Below, piece by piece: positions 26,805 to 35,472 of a DNA stretch of 45,957 nucleotides. A program made the position numbers and the translations under genes. How positions within the stretch are numbered: the first letter of the stretch is position 1; each line of letters begins with the position of its first letter. Under the pieces are notes generated by a model. The model ran no database searches, was not told the origin of the DNA, and worked only from the letters and a program-made list of their open reading frames with translations. Origin of the DNA: CAZMFZ01 sp964565665. Lineage in GTDB: Bacteria > Bacteroidota > Bacteroidia > Cytophagales > UBA9547. Location of the stretch: assembly GCA_964565665.1 (NCBI GenBank), contig CAZMFZ010000010.1, positions 1-45,957 on the forward strand, given 5' to 3'.

Positions 26805-27608
26805 ATGAAAGATAAAGTAATAGTAATTACAGGCGGTTCATCAGGTATTGGGAAAGCTTTGGCAGAGAAATTTGGCAAGGAAGGCTCAAAAATCATTATT
26901 TCAGGCAGAAATATAGAAAAACTCACTGAAGTAGAAAATGAACTCAAATTAAAAAACATGACCATAACCAGTATTGCAGCCGATGCTGCAAGCGAAATCG
27001 ACAACAGCTTGTTGATTAGAAAAGCTTTTCAGCAATATGGCACTATTGATGTATTGATTTGCAATGCAGGTATTTCTATGCGGGCTATGTTTGAAGATGT
27101 AGATTTGGATGTGCTACGCAAATTGATGGATACCAATTTTTGGGGCACCGTTTATGCGTGCAAATATGCTTTGCCTTACATTATAAAAAGCAAAGGGTCG
27201 ATTGTAGGCATTTCATCTATTGCCGGCTACCGTGGCCTGCCAGCCCGCACTGGATATTCTGCTTCAAAATTTGCAATGCAAGGCTTTTTAGAATCGTTAC
27301 GTACCGAAATACTTAAAAAAGGAGTGCACATACTCGTGGCTTGCCCTGGATTTACAGCCTCAAATATTAGAAATGTGGCTTTGGCTGCCGATGGTAAATC
27401 GCAAGGTGAATCGCCAATAGAAGAAGGCAAAATTATGAGTGCAGATGAAGTGGCCAACTATATTTACCAGGCCGTAGTAGGGAGGAAGAGAGATTTGATT
27501 TTAACATCTCAAGGAAAATTAACAGTTTTCCTAAACAAGCTTTTTCCAAAATTTATGGATGCGATGGTGCTAAACCACTTTGCCAAGGAGAAGGACAGTA
27601 CCCTATAA
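26805..27608 (+). CDS. short-chain dehydrogenase/reductase
   Basis: Classical SDR of 267 aa. The NAD(P)-binding TGGSSGIGKA is at residues 8-17, CNAGIS at about 86-91, and catalytic Ser-Tyr-Lys with GISSIAGYRG followed by GYSASKFA. The C-terminal region ends with FLNKLFPKFMDAMVLNHF, resembling the DHRS7B/YqjQ-type membrane-associated SDRs. Substrate cannot be told from sequence. ATG 26805, 102 bases after the glycosyltransferase; it may share a transcript but no functional link is evident. Confidence 0.88.
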   Translation: MKDKVIVITGGSSGIGKALAEKFGKEGSKIIISGRNIEKLTEVENELKLKNMTITSIAADAASEIDNSLLIRKAFQQYGTIDVLICNAGISMRAMFEDVDLDVLRKLMDTNFWGTVYACKYALPYIIKSKGSIVGISSIAGYRGLPARTGYSASKFAMQGFLESLRTEILKKGVHILVACPGFTASNIRNVALAADGKSQGESPIEEGKIMSADEVANYIYQAVVGRKRDLILTSQGKLTVFLNKLFPKFMDAMVLNHFAKEKDSTL

Positions 27609-27621
27609 AAACACTAAGAGG

Positions 27622-28059
27622 TTATTTTTTATCGAAATCATCGAAAGATTCAATTTTCTCTAAATTATCTATATTTACCTTTTCAGTGGTGTAGAAGTTT
27701 ACAAGCAAGGTGATAAATACAGTAACTGAAATTGAAAGATTAAAAATATCGTATTCTCTTCCCCACAAATAATCCCAAGTCAAATATAAAGCTTTCAAAA
27801 ACCATGAAAAAAGAAAAAACAAAGAGGCATAATACACTGTAACCATATCCATAATTTTGAAATCGCCACTCATGCTTTGGGCAACTCTAACCAATGAATA
27901 CACACAAGTGAGCAAAGCCGAGAAATCCATTATAATAGATGTGATACTCGAATTTACCTTCATGCAGCTTTTAAATATCCAAATATTGAGTAGCACTATA
28001 GATAAAACATTGAGGACAACGAAAAAATAATGTTTCTTAACTACTAAATTGAAAGGCAT
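27622..28059 (-). CDS. small multi-pass membrane protein of unknown function
   Basis: 145 aa, unrecognised. Hydrophobic segments at about residues 10-30, 42-60, 77-95 and 107-122 suggest four membrane helices. The charged C-terminal tail (EKVNIDNLEKIESFDDFDKK) would be cytoplasmic. ATG 28059. It is convergent with the SDR gene (13 bases apart) and divergent from the EVE gene. No motif suggests a role. Confidence 0.6.
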   Translation of the reverse strand: MPFNLVVKKHYFFVVLNVLSIVLLNIWIFKSCMKVNSSITSIIMDFSALLTCVYSLVRVAQSMSGDFKIMDMVTVYYASLFFLFSWFLKALYLTWDYLWGREYDIFNLSISVTVFITLLVNFYTTEKVNIDNLEKIESFDDFDKK

Positions 28060-28080
28060 TGCAATTGATTGTTCTTAATT

Positions 28081-28097
28081 AGCTAGGATAACTAGCT
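28081..28097. other. short palindrome in a divergent intergenic region
   Basis: agctag (28081-28086) and ctagct (28092-28097) are exact reverse complements around a 5-base centre. It lies 22 bases upstream of the membrane-protein gene and 134 bases upstream of the EVE gene, where an operator would be expected. No cognate regulator is known. Confidence 0.25.
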
Positions 28098-28230
28098 TTG
28101 ATTTAAAATGTTGCAAAAAGTATTCAATTTTAAGGCATTTATGGTTTTAATCAAAGTTAAAAAGCGATTTTTTTAAAAGTTGAATGTTTTAAAATATTGA
28201 TAATCAACACTTTAACTATTATATCAAATT

Positions 28231-28650
28231 ATGAATTATTGGATATTGAAATCGGAACCTGATGTATATGGCTACGAAACTTTAGAAAAAGATAAAAAGG
28301 GAGTGTGGGATGGCGTGCGAAACTACCAAGCCAGAAACAACCTGAAGGCTATGAAAATAGGCGATCTCGCACTTTTTTATCACAGTAATATTGGAAAAGA
28401 GGTAGTGGGAATAATAAAAATAACCAAAGAAAGTTACCAAGACCCAACCACTACCGATACTAATTGGGTGGTGGTAGAAGTAGAACCCTTTAGAAAACTT
28501 AAAAAAGCGGTGCCGCTATCAGCAATTAAAAATGAACCTATGTTGCAAGATATTTTGCTTGTTCGAAACGGAAGAATATCGGTAAGCCAACTAAAAAAAG
28601 AGGAATTTGACCGCATAATTGAACTTAGCGAAGTAACGCCATTTGGTTGA
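28231..28650 (+). CDS. EVE domain-containing protein
   Basis: 139 aa made of one EVE domain (PUA-like fold). The diagnostic N-terminus YWILKSEPDVYGYETL is followed by VWDGVRNYQARNNLKAMKIGD and ALFYHSN, which form the modified-base-binding pocket in this family. EVE proteins bind modified nucleotides in DNA or RNA and occur both as housekeeping genes and in defence systems. No nuclease or restriction gene adjoins this one, so the housekeeping form is more likely. ATG 28231. Confidence 0.92.
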   Translation: MNYWILKSEPDVYGYETLEKDKKGVWDGVRNYQARNNLKAMKIGDLALFYHSNIGKEVVGIIKITKESYQDPTTTDTNWVVVEVEPFRKLKKAVPLSAIKNEPMLQDILLVRNGRISVSQLKKEEFDRIIELSEVTPFG

Positions 28651-28674
28651 TTCAAAATTAAAGCCTTATTTTTG
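28643..28674 (+). promoter_or_regulatory. Bacteroidota-type promoter of the family 2 glycosyltransferase
   Basis: TTG (28643-28645), 21-base spacer, TATTTTTG (28667-28674). Both boxes and spacing fit the consensus. The predicted start near 28680 leaves a leader of about 40 bases before ATG 28722. The -33 box overlaps the last codons of the EVE gene. Confidence 0.55.
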
Positions 28675-28721
28675 GTCGCATTTTTAAAATTTTATAGAAA
28701 AATATTTTTATCTCATCATAA

Positions 28722-29477
28722 ATGATTGACGGAAAAAAAATAGTGGTAGTAATGCCTGCATACAATGCGGCTGTGACACTAAAAAAAACCTACGATGAAA
28801 TTCCTTTCAACATTGTAGATGAAGTAATACTGGTAGACGACCATTCGCGTGACCATACTTCAGAAGTAGCTAAACAATTGGGAATCAACAAAGTAATAAG
28901 GCATCCGCAAAACCGAGGCTATGGCGGCAACCAGAAAACCTGCTACAATGCAGCCCTAGAATCGGGTGCCGATATTGTGGTGATGTTGCACCCCGATTAC
29001 CAATACACCCCGCTTTTAATTGAGGCAATGGTATATCCTATAGCTCGTGGACTATTTGAGGTAATGTTAGGCTCGAGAATATTAGGCAAAGGAGCTTTAA
29101 AAGGCGGAATGCCTATGTACAAATACATTGCCAATCGATTTTTGACTTTATTTCAAAACATAATGATGAACCAAAAATTGGCGGAATACCACACCGGCTA
29201 TCGAGCATTCAGCAAAAAAGTATTGGAAACCTTGCCATTAGATAATAATGATGATGATTTTGTATTCGATAATGAAATGCTCGGTCAAATTACCATGGCA
29301 GGCTATACAATTGGCGAGGTAACGTGCCCAACCAAATATTTTAAAGAGGCAAGCTCCATAAACTTTCAAAGAAGCTCAAAATATGGATTGGGCGTACTTA
29401 GGGTTTCTATCACTTACCGGTTGCACAAATGGGGCATTATGAAACACAAAATATTTGAAGGAATTAAAATCGCATAA
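28722..29477 (+). CDS. glycosyltransferase family 2 (polyprenyl-phosphate sugar transferase-like)
   Basis: 251-aa GT-A enzyme: VVVMPAYNAAVTLKKTYDEIP at the start, VDDHSRDHT and the DxD-like LHPDYQY metal/nucleotide-sugar site near residue 90. HTGYRAFSKKVLE and the NEMLGQ block are typical of dolichyl/undecaprenyl-phosphate mannosyl- or glucosyltransferase-like enzymes. There is no C-terminal membrane pair, so this is the short soluble or peripheral form. It likely loads a sugar on a lipid carrier or works in cell-surface glycan synthesis. ATG 28722; an intrinsic terminator follows. Confidence 0.88.
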   Translation: MIDGKKIVVVMPAYNAAVTLKKTYDEIPFNIVDEVILVDDHSRDHTSEVAKQLGINKVIRHPQNRGYGGNQKTCYNAALESGADIVVMLHPDYQYTPLLIEAMVYPIARGLFEVMLGSRILGKGALKGGMPMYKYIANRFLTLFQNIMMNQKLAEYHTGYRAFSKKVLETLPLDNNDDDFVFDNEMLGQITMAGYTIGEVTCPTKYFKEASSINFQRSSKYGLGVLRVSITYRLHKWGIMKHKIFEGIKIA

Positions 29478-29497
29478 TTCCATCTCATCTAAAAAAC

Positions 29498-29532
29498 AAA
29501 AATCCCGACAGTGTAAACTATCGGGATTTTTT
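29498..29532 (+). terminator. intrinsic terminator after the glycosyltransferase gene
   Basis: Arms 29498-29508 and 29521-29531 pair perfectly (tcccga/tcggga core, A/T feet) around a 12-base loop, with a T-run on the plus strand and A-run upstream, so it can work in both directions. It serves the gene ending at 29477 and possibly the small minus-strand ORF ending at 29556. Confidence 0.85.
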
Positions 29533-29555
29533 GTTTTCGTGGTTTGAAATAAATG

Positions 29556-29648
29556 TTAGATAAATATCAGAATTAGTAGCACGCCTAGCAATATCCATTT
29601 TACAATACCGAAATCGGAATGTGCCAAAGCAAGTTTCATTTTTTCCAT
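29556..29648 (-). CDS. possible 30-aa single-pass membrane peptide
   Basis: ATG 29648 to TAA 29556. The sequence begins MEKMKLALAHSDFGIVKW and continues with twelve hydrophobic residues (ILLGVLLILIFI), so it has a charged N-terminus and a membrane-spanning tail. It lies in the 322-base gap between the glycosyltransferase and murI, 24 bases before a bidirectional terminator, in the same direction as murI. No Shine-Dalgarno sequence is seen, which is normal here. The rest of the gap holds only an AT-rich hairpin (29715-29735). Coding status is inferred. Confidence 0.35.
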   Translation of the reverse strand: MEKMKLALAHSDFGIVKWILLGVLLILIFI

Positions 29649-29799
29649 TTTGGGTTAATATTTGAGCAATAATACCCATTAAATCACAATTAGTTGCAAT
29701 TAATTATAGAAATTATACAATAAAAAAAATTGTATATGAAAATATTTCATAACAATTTGACAATCAAACTTTTGCAAAAGGTATATTTTGAAAAATTTC

Positions 29800-30609
29800 T
29801 CATTCCCAAAGTTTAAAATATTCGAGTTTGATTGTCTCACCGAAAAATAGCCTTGTGGAGGCTTCAAATGAATATGTGTAATCTGATACAAAAACCCGCA
29901 AACTGCCAACAGTATTTTTTAAGGTGAGCAATTCTATATTTTCCAACTGTAATTTTAAAAACTGTGCTACAACTGCTACACTGTCAATTATTTCCACCTT
30001 GTTTATATAAAAATTTTCAATTTGCTTTTTTATAAGCGGATAATGAGTGCAGCCCAAAATCAAGGCTTCAATACCGGCCAAATTGCTGTCGTTTAAGTAG
30101 TTATTTACTATACTTTCAGAAATAGAGTTGTCGAAAAAACCTTCTTCTATCATGGGTGCCAATAGTTTTGTGGGCAAAGATTGCAGCGAAATACTTTTAT
30201 TAAGAGCCTCTATTTTCTTGGTGTACACATTTGAAGAAACCGTTTGTACGGTACCAATCAGACCGATTTTCTTATTTGCAAAGTGTTCTCCTACGTACTC
30301 AACCGCAGGGTCTATCACATTGAGTGTAATGGCTTTGCTTCCCACATACATTTTCACCAAATCAAATGCCGCGGCTGAAGCAGAATTACAAGCTATAAGA
30401 ATGGCTTTGCAATCGTTTTCGAGCAGAAAATTTGAAATTTTGATGGCGTACGATTGTATAGCCGTGGCCGATTTGTCGCCATAAGGCAAATGGACAGTAT
30501 CTCCAAAGTAGATTATATTTTCATTTGGCAACAATTGCCTTACTGCTTTGGCAACTGTTAGGCCTCCAATGCCGCTATCGAATAAGCCAATAGGTGAATT
30601 TTGATTCAA
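29800..30609 (-). CDS. murI: glutamate racemase
   Basis: Makes D-glutamate for peptidoglycan. The 269-aa protein has PIGLFDSGIGGLTVAK at the N-terminus (catalytic Asp/Ser region), the first catalytic Cys in IACNSASAAAF and the second in LGCTHYPL, with VIDPAVE between. The start codon must be TTG at 30609: the family begins two to six residues before PIGLFDSG, no Met precedes it, and an in-frame stop lies five codons upstream. It is one of two peptidoglycan precursor loci in the window (with murF-alr). Confidence 0.94.
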   Translation of the reverse strand: MNQNSPIGLFDSGIGGLTVAKAVRQLLPNENIIYFGDTVHLPYGDKSATAIQSYAIKISNFLLENDCKAILIACNSASAAAFDLVKMYVGSKAITLNVIDPAVEYVGEHFANKKIGLIGTVQTVSSNVYTKKIEALNKSISLQSLPTKLLAPMIEEGFFDNSISESIVNNYLNDSNLAGIEALILGCTHYPLIKKQIENFYINKVEIIDSVAVVAQFLKLQLENIELLTLKNTVGSLRVFVSDYTYSFEASTRLFFGETIKLEYFKLWE

Positions 30610-30661
30610 GTCTAAGCTGTTTAATTAAGCAAAATGAGCCATATTTTTGGTAGAAACAAAA

Positions 30662-30845
30662 TAAAAAAGTCTCGTATATAATACGAGACCTTTACAAACT
30701 ATAAACCTAAACCTATGAACTTAATCTTTAATATTTTTATTCTTAATTTGTGATGTTCTACTTTAATTAAGAGGATTATTTTACATACTTTTAACGATAA
30801 CGATTGAGATTTAGTTTTTTATTTTCTAATAATTCTGCAAAATTA
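30662..30845 (-). ncRNA. candidate small RNA with its own promoter and terminator
   Basis: On the minus strand a -7-like box TAATTTTG lies at 30845-30838. About 150 bases on, a 9-bp perfect hairpin (30689-30681 with 30677-30669) is followed by six T (30668-30663), a good intrinsic terminator. The implied transcript of roughly 170 nt (about 30831-30662) contains no ORF of note and does not belong to a flanking gene: acyl-CoA dehydrogenase ends 245 bases earlier at 31090. No TTG is found at the ideal -33 position. Not matched to a known RNA family by eye; predicted from signals only. Confidence 0.4.
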
Positions 30846-31089
30846 GCGAATATTCTAATTTTAACTAGCAGAAAATTTTACAATATTTTTTTTTCGAGTA
30901 ATAAGTAAATACACATTTTGAGTTTTGTATCTATTTATTGATATTGATTGTCTAACTTACTGATGAATAAAGCTTCGATATTGCCAAACCTGAAATCTGA
31001 TACAATAATACGGCATCTCTTGAAACTAAGATAGTGAAAATGATTAGGTGGTACTAAATATTGATTAAGTGGGAGTTTTGGAGGCAAAA
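30846..31089. other. intergenic remainder without recognised gene
   Basis: Together with the candidate RNA this makes a 480-base gap between murI and the acyl-CoA dehydrogenase gene. This half is very AT-rich and shows no long ORF, repeat or clear hairpin. Confidence 0.5.
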
Positions 31090-32268
31090 TTATTCAAAAG
31101 CCTGTATCCCTGTAATCTCTCTTCCCAATATCAGCAAGTGAATATCGTGTGTGCCTTCGTAGGTCACTACCGATTCAAGGTTCATTAGGTGTCGCATAAT
31201 GGGAAATTGGTTGGTAATGCCCATTCCGCCCAAAATTTGTCGTGCCTCTCTAGCCACTTTTAAAGCCATATCTACATTGTTGCGTTTTGCCAATGAAATT
31301 TGGGGTGTTGTGGCTTTCCCTTGGTTTTTCAACACACCCAATCTCCAAGCAAGCAGTTGTGCTTTGGTGATTTCTGTGAGCATTTCTGCCAATTTTTTCT
31401 GTATCAATTGAAACGATGCAATGGGCTTGCCAAATTGTATTCGTTCTTTTGAGTATCGCACTGCGGTGTCGTAGCAATCCATAGCGGCACCTACCGCCCC
31501 CCAAGCAATGCCATAACGGGCAGCATCGAGGCATTTGAGTGGCCCAGCCAAGCCCGAAATGCCTGGCAATATATTTTCCTTTGGCACTTTTACATTGTCA
31601 AATATTAACTCCCCCGTGCAGCTTGCCCGTAGCGACCATTTGCCATCAATTTCTGGTGTAGAAAAACCCTCCATGCCTCGTTCTACTATCAATCCATGAA
31701 TTCGACCTGCTTCATTTTTAGCCCAAACCAAAGCCATATCGGCCAAAGGCGAGTTTGAAATCCACATTTTTGCCCCATTTAACAAATAATAATCGCCTTT
31801 GTCTTCATATTTGGTAATCATATTTGCGGGGTCGGAGCCAAAATCGGGTTCGGTAAGCCCAAAACAACCCAAAAATTCACCCGAGGCTAATTTGGGTAGA
31901 AATTTTCTCTTTTGTAATTCACTTCCAAATTCATTTATTGGGTACATTACCAATGAACTTTGTACCGAAGCCACCGATCGCATACCCGAATCGCCCCGCT
32001 CCAACTCCTGCATTATCAATCCATAAGCGATATAATCTAAGCCACCACCACCCAATTCTAATGGAATAGTAGGGCCAAAAATGCCCATATCGCCAAATCT
32101 TTTAACTAAATGGGCTGGAAACTGGGCTTTTTCTGCACATTCTTCAATAATTGGTGAAATTTCTGCATTTACAAAATCGCGAATACTTTGGCGAATGAGT
32201 ATGTACTCAGAGTTGAGCAAGTCGTCTATCACGTAAAAATCTGGAGAGTGAAAGGAGGTGTTTTTCAT
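31090..32268 (-). CDS. acyl-CoA dehydrogenase, glutaryl-CoA dehydrogenase-like
   Basis: 392-aa FAD enzyme of acyl-CoA oxidation. Order of motifs: the N-terminal helical domain, the ERGDSGMRSVASVQSSLVMYPI block typical of the glutaryl-CoA dehydrogenase branch, FGLTEPDFGSDPANM (FAD/substrate contact), YGIAWGAVGAAM, and the C-terminal catalytic glutamate in TYEGTHDIH. Glutaryl-CoA dehydrogenases oxidise and decarboxylate glutaryl-CoA to crotonyl-CoA in lysine/tryptophan breakdown; this specificity is inferred from resemblance. ATG 32268. It stands alone; electron-transfer flavoprotein genes are not in the window. Confidence 0.9.
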   Translation of the reverse strand: MKNTSFHSPDFYVIDDLLNSEYILIRQSIRDFVNAEISPIIEECAEKAQFPAHLVKRFGDMGIFGPTIPLELGGGGLDYIAYGLIMQELERGDSGMRSVASVQSSLVMYPINEFGSELQKRKFLPKLASGEFLGCFGLTEPDFGSDPANMITKYEDKGDYYLLNGAKMWISNSPLADMALVWAKNEAGRIHGLIVERGMEGFSTPEIDGKWSLRASCTGELIFDNVKVPKENILPGISGLAGPLKCLDAARYGIAWGAVGAAMDCYDTAVRYSKERIQFGKPIASFQLIQKKLAEMLTEITKAQLLAWRLGVLKNQGKATTPQISLAKRNNVDMALKVAREARQILGGMGITNQFPIMRHLMNLESVVTYEGTHDIHLLILGREITGIQAFE

Positions 32269-32404
32269 AAATATTGTAAATCAACTCTATCAATATACGT
32301 AATTTAAAAATTAAACCGCATATCAATTATTGAGGTTACACAATAATGTTTGGCCTATTCAAATATACTGTTAACCTAAGCGATACCATAATATGAAGGC
32401 TTTT

Positions 32405-34876
32405 TTATTCCGAATAAAATACTCTTTTTACCCTCTCGCTCACACTGGTGAGTATTTCATAAGGAATGGTACTAATGGCATTTGCTAGTTGCATTATGCT
32501 GATGTTTGAGCCAAAAATCTCGACAGAATCACCTTCCTTGGCCTCTGGAATTTCTGATATATCAATCATTGTCATATCCATACAGACATTTCCAATTGTA
32601 GGGGCAAATTTGCCTTTGAGCCAAACTTTTCCTTTTCCGTTGCTGAAATCACGACTATAGCCATCGCCATAACCTATAGCGATTACTGCAATTTTGGCAT
32701 CTTTCGCAATTTTTCCTTTGCGGCTATAGCCTACAGTTTCGCCTTTTTTAACTTGCTTTATTTGAGAAATAGTAGTTTTTAAGCTGCTGACAGGCAACAA
32801 ATTTTCTTGCAATTTTCCGTTGGCTTCTACTCCATACAAGCCGATGCCTAAGCGAACCATATTGAGTTGAAAATCAGCAAATCGAACAATTCCTGCTGAA
32901 TTTAATAAGTGTTTATCAATTTTATACTTGAGTCTATTTTCTACAAATGCTACCGCTTGCAGTAATTTTGCATACTGTATTTTTGAATAATCATCAAATT
33001 CAGCACTATCTGCACCCGCCAAATGGCTGAATATAGAAGCAACGGTAATTCTGCCAGATGCCAATATTTCATCTATACCTATAGAAAGTTCTTTTTCTTC
33101 TATTCCCAGCCGGTGCATACCTGTTTCAATCTCCAAATGAGCATTTATTTTGCTTGAATTTTCACTTAGGAACGTGATGAGCGATTGCAATTCGGGCAAG
33201 GCATACAATACAGGTTCTAAATTAAACTGAACCATGGCATCGTAACTTTCTTGGGTGGGATTCATCACCATAATTGGGAGATGAATTCCGTTTGCCCTCA
33301 ATGCTACTCCTTCATCGGCATAAGCTACAGCCAAATAATCGACCCGTTGAAATTGAAGCAATTGAGCTACTTCTAAGCTTCCGTTACCGTAAGCAAATGA
33401 CTTAACCATAGCCATAATTTTGGTGTAGGGTTTTAGCAAACTGCGGTAAAAATTAAGATTATGTACCAAAGCATCTAGGTTGATTTCCAGCACCGTTCTG
33501 TGCGATTTTTGCTGCATTTGAAGCACAATCTTCTCAAACTGAAACACCCTTGAGCCTTTGATGAGAATGACTTCATTGGAAAAATAATGACTTTGAAAGG
33601 CACTTAAAAAATTCTTTGTGTTGAGATAAAATGTAGCTTCAAGTTTATTAAAAACAGGGCTGTTGGCTGAAATTTGGCTGCCAATGCCTATTAATTTGGT
33701 TACTCCTTTTTCCAAAAGTATTTCTGCAATGCTTTGGTAGAGATACTTTTCATCTAATCCAGTTTCAAATAAATCTGATAAAATGATTGTCTTTTGAGGT
33801 CGTTGGTTTTGCTGCTTTAAGAAATCAAGTGCAATAGTTAGGCCTGCCAAATCATTATTATAAGTATCGTCTATAATATAAGTGTTGTTGATGCCTTGCT
33901 TTAATTCCAATCGCATTGAAAGCTTTTTAAGCCCCAATATTCTTGTTTGAATTTCACTTTTATCAATATTAAAAAAAAGCATTACTACAATGCAGTGCAT
34001 AAGATTTTCAACTGAGGCGGTATCGGTAAAGGGAAGCTCTAAATCAAATTCACTGTAGAGATTTTTAACTTGTGATTTGAAGCGAAAAACAGACTTAGTA
34101 TTTGTTTTAAGAACTAAAAGAGCAGTAACATCTGCCTTTTTATCAATCGCCCAAGTGAAAGTATTGAGGTTTAGCTTATTTACTTGTTCATCAATTTCTT
34201 GATGATTGCCACAGTAGAATAATGTATCAACCTTGGAAAAGAGCTTCAATTTCTCATTTATTTTACTTGATTTTGAAGCAAAACCTTCATCGTGTGCCGA
34301 GCCTATATTTGTGAATATCCCGAAAGTTGGTTTGATTATATTTTGTAGGCTTTCCATTTCTCCCATTTTGGAAATTCCAGCTTCAAAAATGCCAAGTGTA
34401 TGCTTTTCATTTAGTTGCCATACAGAAAGCGGAACGCCAATCTGCGAATTGTAGCTTTTGGGACTTTTGACAATCACATATTCATTCACAAGCAATTGTG
34501 AAAGCCATTCCTTCACTATCGTTTTAGCATTGCTACCTGTGATGGCTATTACAGGAATTTCTGCCAAATTTCTTTTATAAATAGCCAAGTCGTGGAGCGT
34601 AGCTTTCGAACTATCTGCTACAAAGAAATTGGAATCGGGAAATGTAGCATAGTCGTGGTGCCATGCTTCAACTACAAATTGTCTAACTCCAGATTTATAA
34701 GCTTCAGCGATGTAAATGTGGCCATCGTGCCTATCGCCTTTGATAGCAAAAAAAAGTGCATAAAGCCCGCCAAGTGTTTTTCTGCTGTCAGTAATGAGCG
34801 ATTCTACAGGTAAATCGGAAAATAATTGAGCGATTTTGCCTTTGGAAATGGATGGAAGTTGAGAGAAATTGAGCAT
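32405..34876 (-). CDS. murF-alr: fused UDP-MurNAc-tripeptide:D-Ala-D-Ala ligase / alanine racemase
   Basis: 823 aa from ATG 34876 (an in-frame TTG at 34963 is less likely). The N-terminal half (1-450) is MurF: ITGSNAKTIVKEWL (nucleotide loop), SYNSQIGVPLSVW, IFEAGISKMGEME, FTNIGSAHDEGF and DDTYNND. The C-terminal half (about 455-823) is PLP-dependent alanine racemase: MAMVKSFAYGNG with the PLP lysine, EIETGMHRLG, and IGYGDGYSR/GNVCMDMTMID near the catalytic Tyr region. The fusion supplies D-Ala and uses the dipeptide in the same pathway, and is characteristic of Bacteroidota. The usual GxxGKT loop of Mur ligases reads G-S-N-A-K-T here. Confidence 0.94.
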   Translation of the reverse strand: MLNFSQLPSISKGKIAQLFSDLPVESLITDSRKTLGGLYALFFAIKGDRHDGHIYIAEAYKSGVRQFVVEAWHHDYATFPDSNFFVADSSKATLHDLAIYKRNLAEIPVIAITGSNAKTIVKEWLSQLLVNEYVIVKSPKSYNSQIGVPLSVWQLNEKHTLGIFEAGISKMGEMESLQNIIKPTFGIFTNIGSAHDEGFASKSSKINEKLKLFSKVDTLFYCGNHQEIDEQVNKLNLNTFTWAIDKKADVTALLVLKTNTKSVFRFKSQVKNLYSEFDLELPFTDTASVENLMHCIVVMLFFNIDKSEIQTRILGLKKLSMRLELKQGINNTYIIDDTYNNDLAGLTIALDFLKQQNQRPQKTIILSDLFETGLDEKYLYQSIAEILLEKGVTKLIGIGSQISANSPVFNKLEATFYLNTKNFLSAFQSHYFSNEVILIKGSRVFQFEKIVLQMQQKSHRTVLEINLDALVHNLNFYRSLLKPYTKIMAMVKSFAYGNGSLEVAQLLQFQRVDYLAVAYADEGVALRANGIHLPIMVMNPTQESYDAMVQFNLEPVLYALPELQSLITFLSENSSKINAHLEIETGMHRLGIEEKELSIGIDEILASGRITVASIFSHLAGADSAEFDDYSKIQYAKLLQAVAFVENRLKYKIDKHLLNSAGIVRFADFQLNMVRLGIGLYGVEANGKLQENLLPVSSLKTTISQIKQVKKGETVGYSRKGKIAKDAKIAVIAIGYGDGYSRDFSNGKGKVWLKGKFAPTIGNVCMDMTMIDISEIPEAKEGDSVEIFGSNISIMQLANAISTIPYEILTSVSERVKRVFYSE

Positions 34877-35040
34877 AATTTGATTGCAAAGTACCGATAT
34901 GCAAAGTAAATATAATCCTATACGAAATTGCTTCTTCAGAAGAGGCAATTCTAATAATGCCAAATTGGGGTTGAAACTTGGCTATATTTCCATCCGAATG
35001 ATCAAGATATGACTTGAAGGCATTAATTTTACGATATGCT

Positions 35041-35472
35041 TTACTTCTCCTCAAGCATTTTCTTCAATTCTTCTAAGGTATAACTCCAGTTTTTTTCAGA
35101 AGTTTCAAGCAATTCTTTGGTTTGAAATCCTCCTTGAATAACTTTTAGAACCGTTTCTGAGTTCTTTTCATCCAAGTCATATCTTATTTGAGCATAATTT
35201 TCTGGAATATCTTCCGTGCCAGAAAACGAACTCCAGAAATTGTATAGAATGAATTTTTCTTTCTCAATATCAATAATATTGCCTTTATCTTCATATGCTT
35301 GTCCATCCCAAGTACCTTTATAAAGTATTGGGCTTCCTTTTTTCCAGTCGGTAATGCACTCAGTTCCGAAAAAATATTTTTTTATTAGTTCTGGGTTTGT
35401 CAAAGCTTCCCATACTTTTGCTTTAGTTGTTTTGATTATAATTGACTTTGAGAGCGTTAAATTAGGAGCCAT
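35041..35472 (-). CDS. SRPBCC/AHSA1-domain protein
   Basis: 143-aa protein with the START-like helix-grip fold: KSIIIKTTKAKVWEALTNPELIKKYFFG at the N-terminus, TDWKKGSPILYKGTW in the middle and ENWSYTLEELKKMLE-type terminal helix (here EKNWSYTLEELKKML). These single-domain AHSA1-like proteins bind hydrophobic ligands or act as co-chaperones; the specific role is unknown. ATG 35472. It is transcribed towards murF-alr, 164 bases apart. A possible -7 box (TAAATTTG on the minus strand, 35530-35523) lies about 50 bases upstream. Confidence 0.85.
   Translation of the reverse strand: MAPNLTLSKSIIIKTTKAKVWEALTNPELIKKYFFGTECITDWKKGSPILYKGTWDGQAYEDKGNIIDIEKEKFILYNFWSSFSGTEDIPENYAQIRYDLDEKNSETVLKVIQGGFQTKELLETSEKNWSYTLEELKKMLEEK

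Noticed and set aside
28231..28650. EVE-domain gene as part of a defence island
   Set aside because: No nuclease, methylase, helicase or other defence gene lies near it; neighbours are envelope and housekeeping genes.
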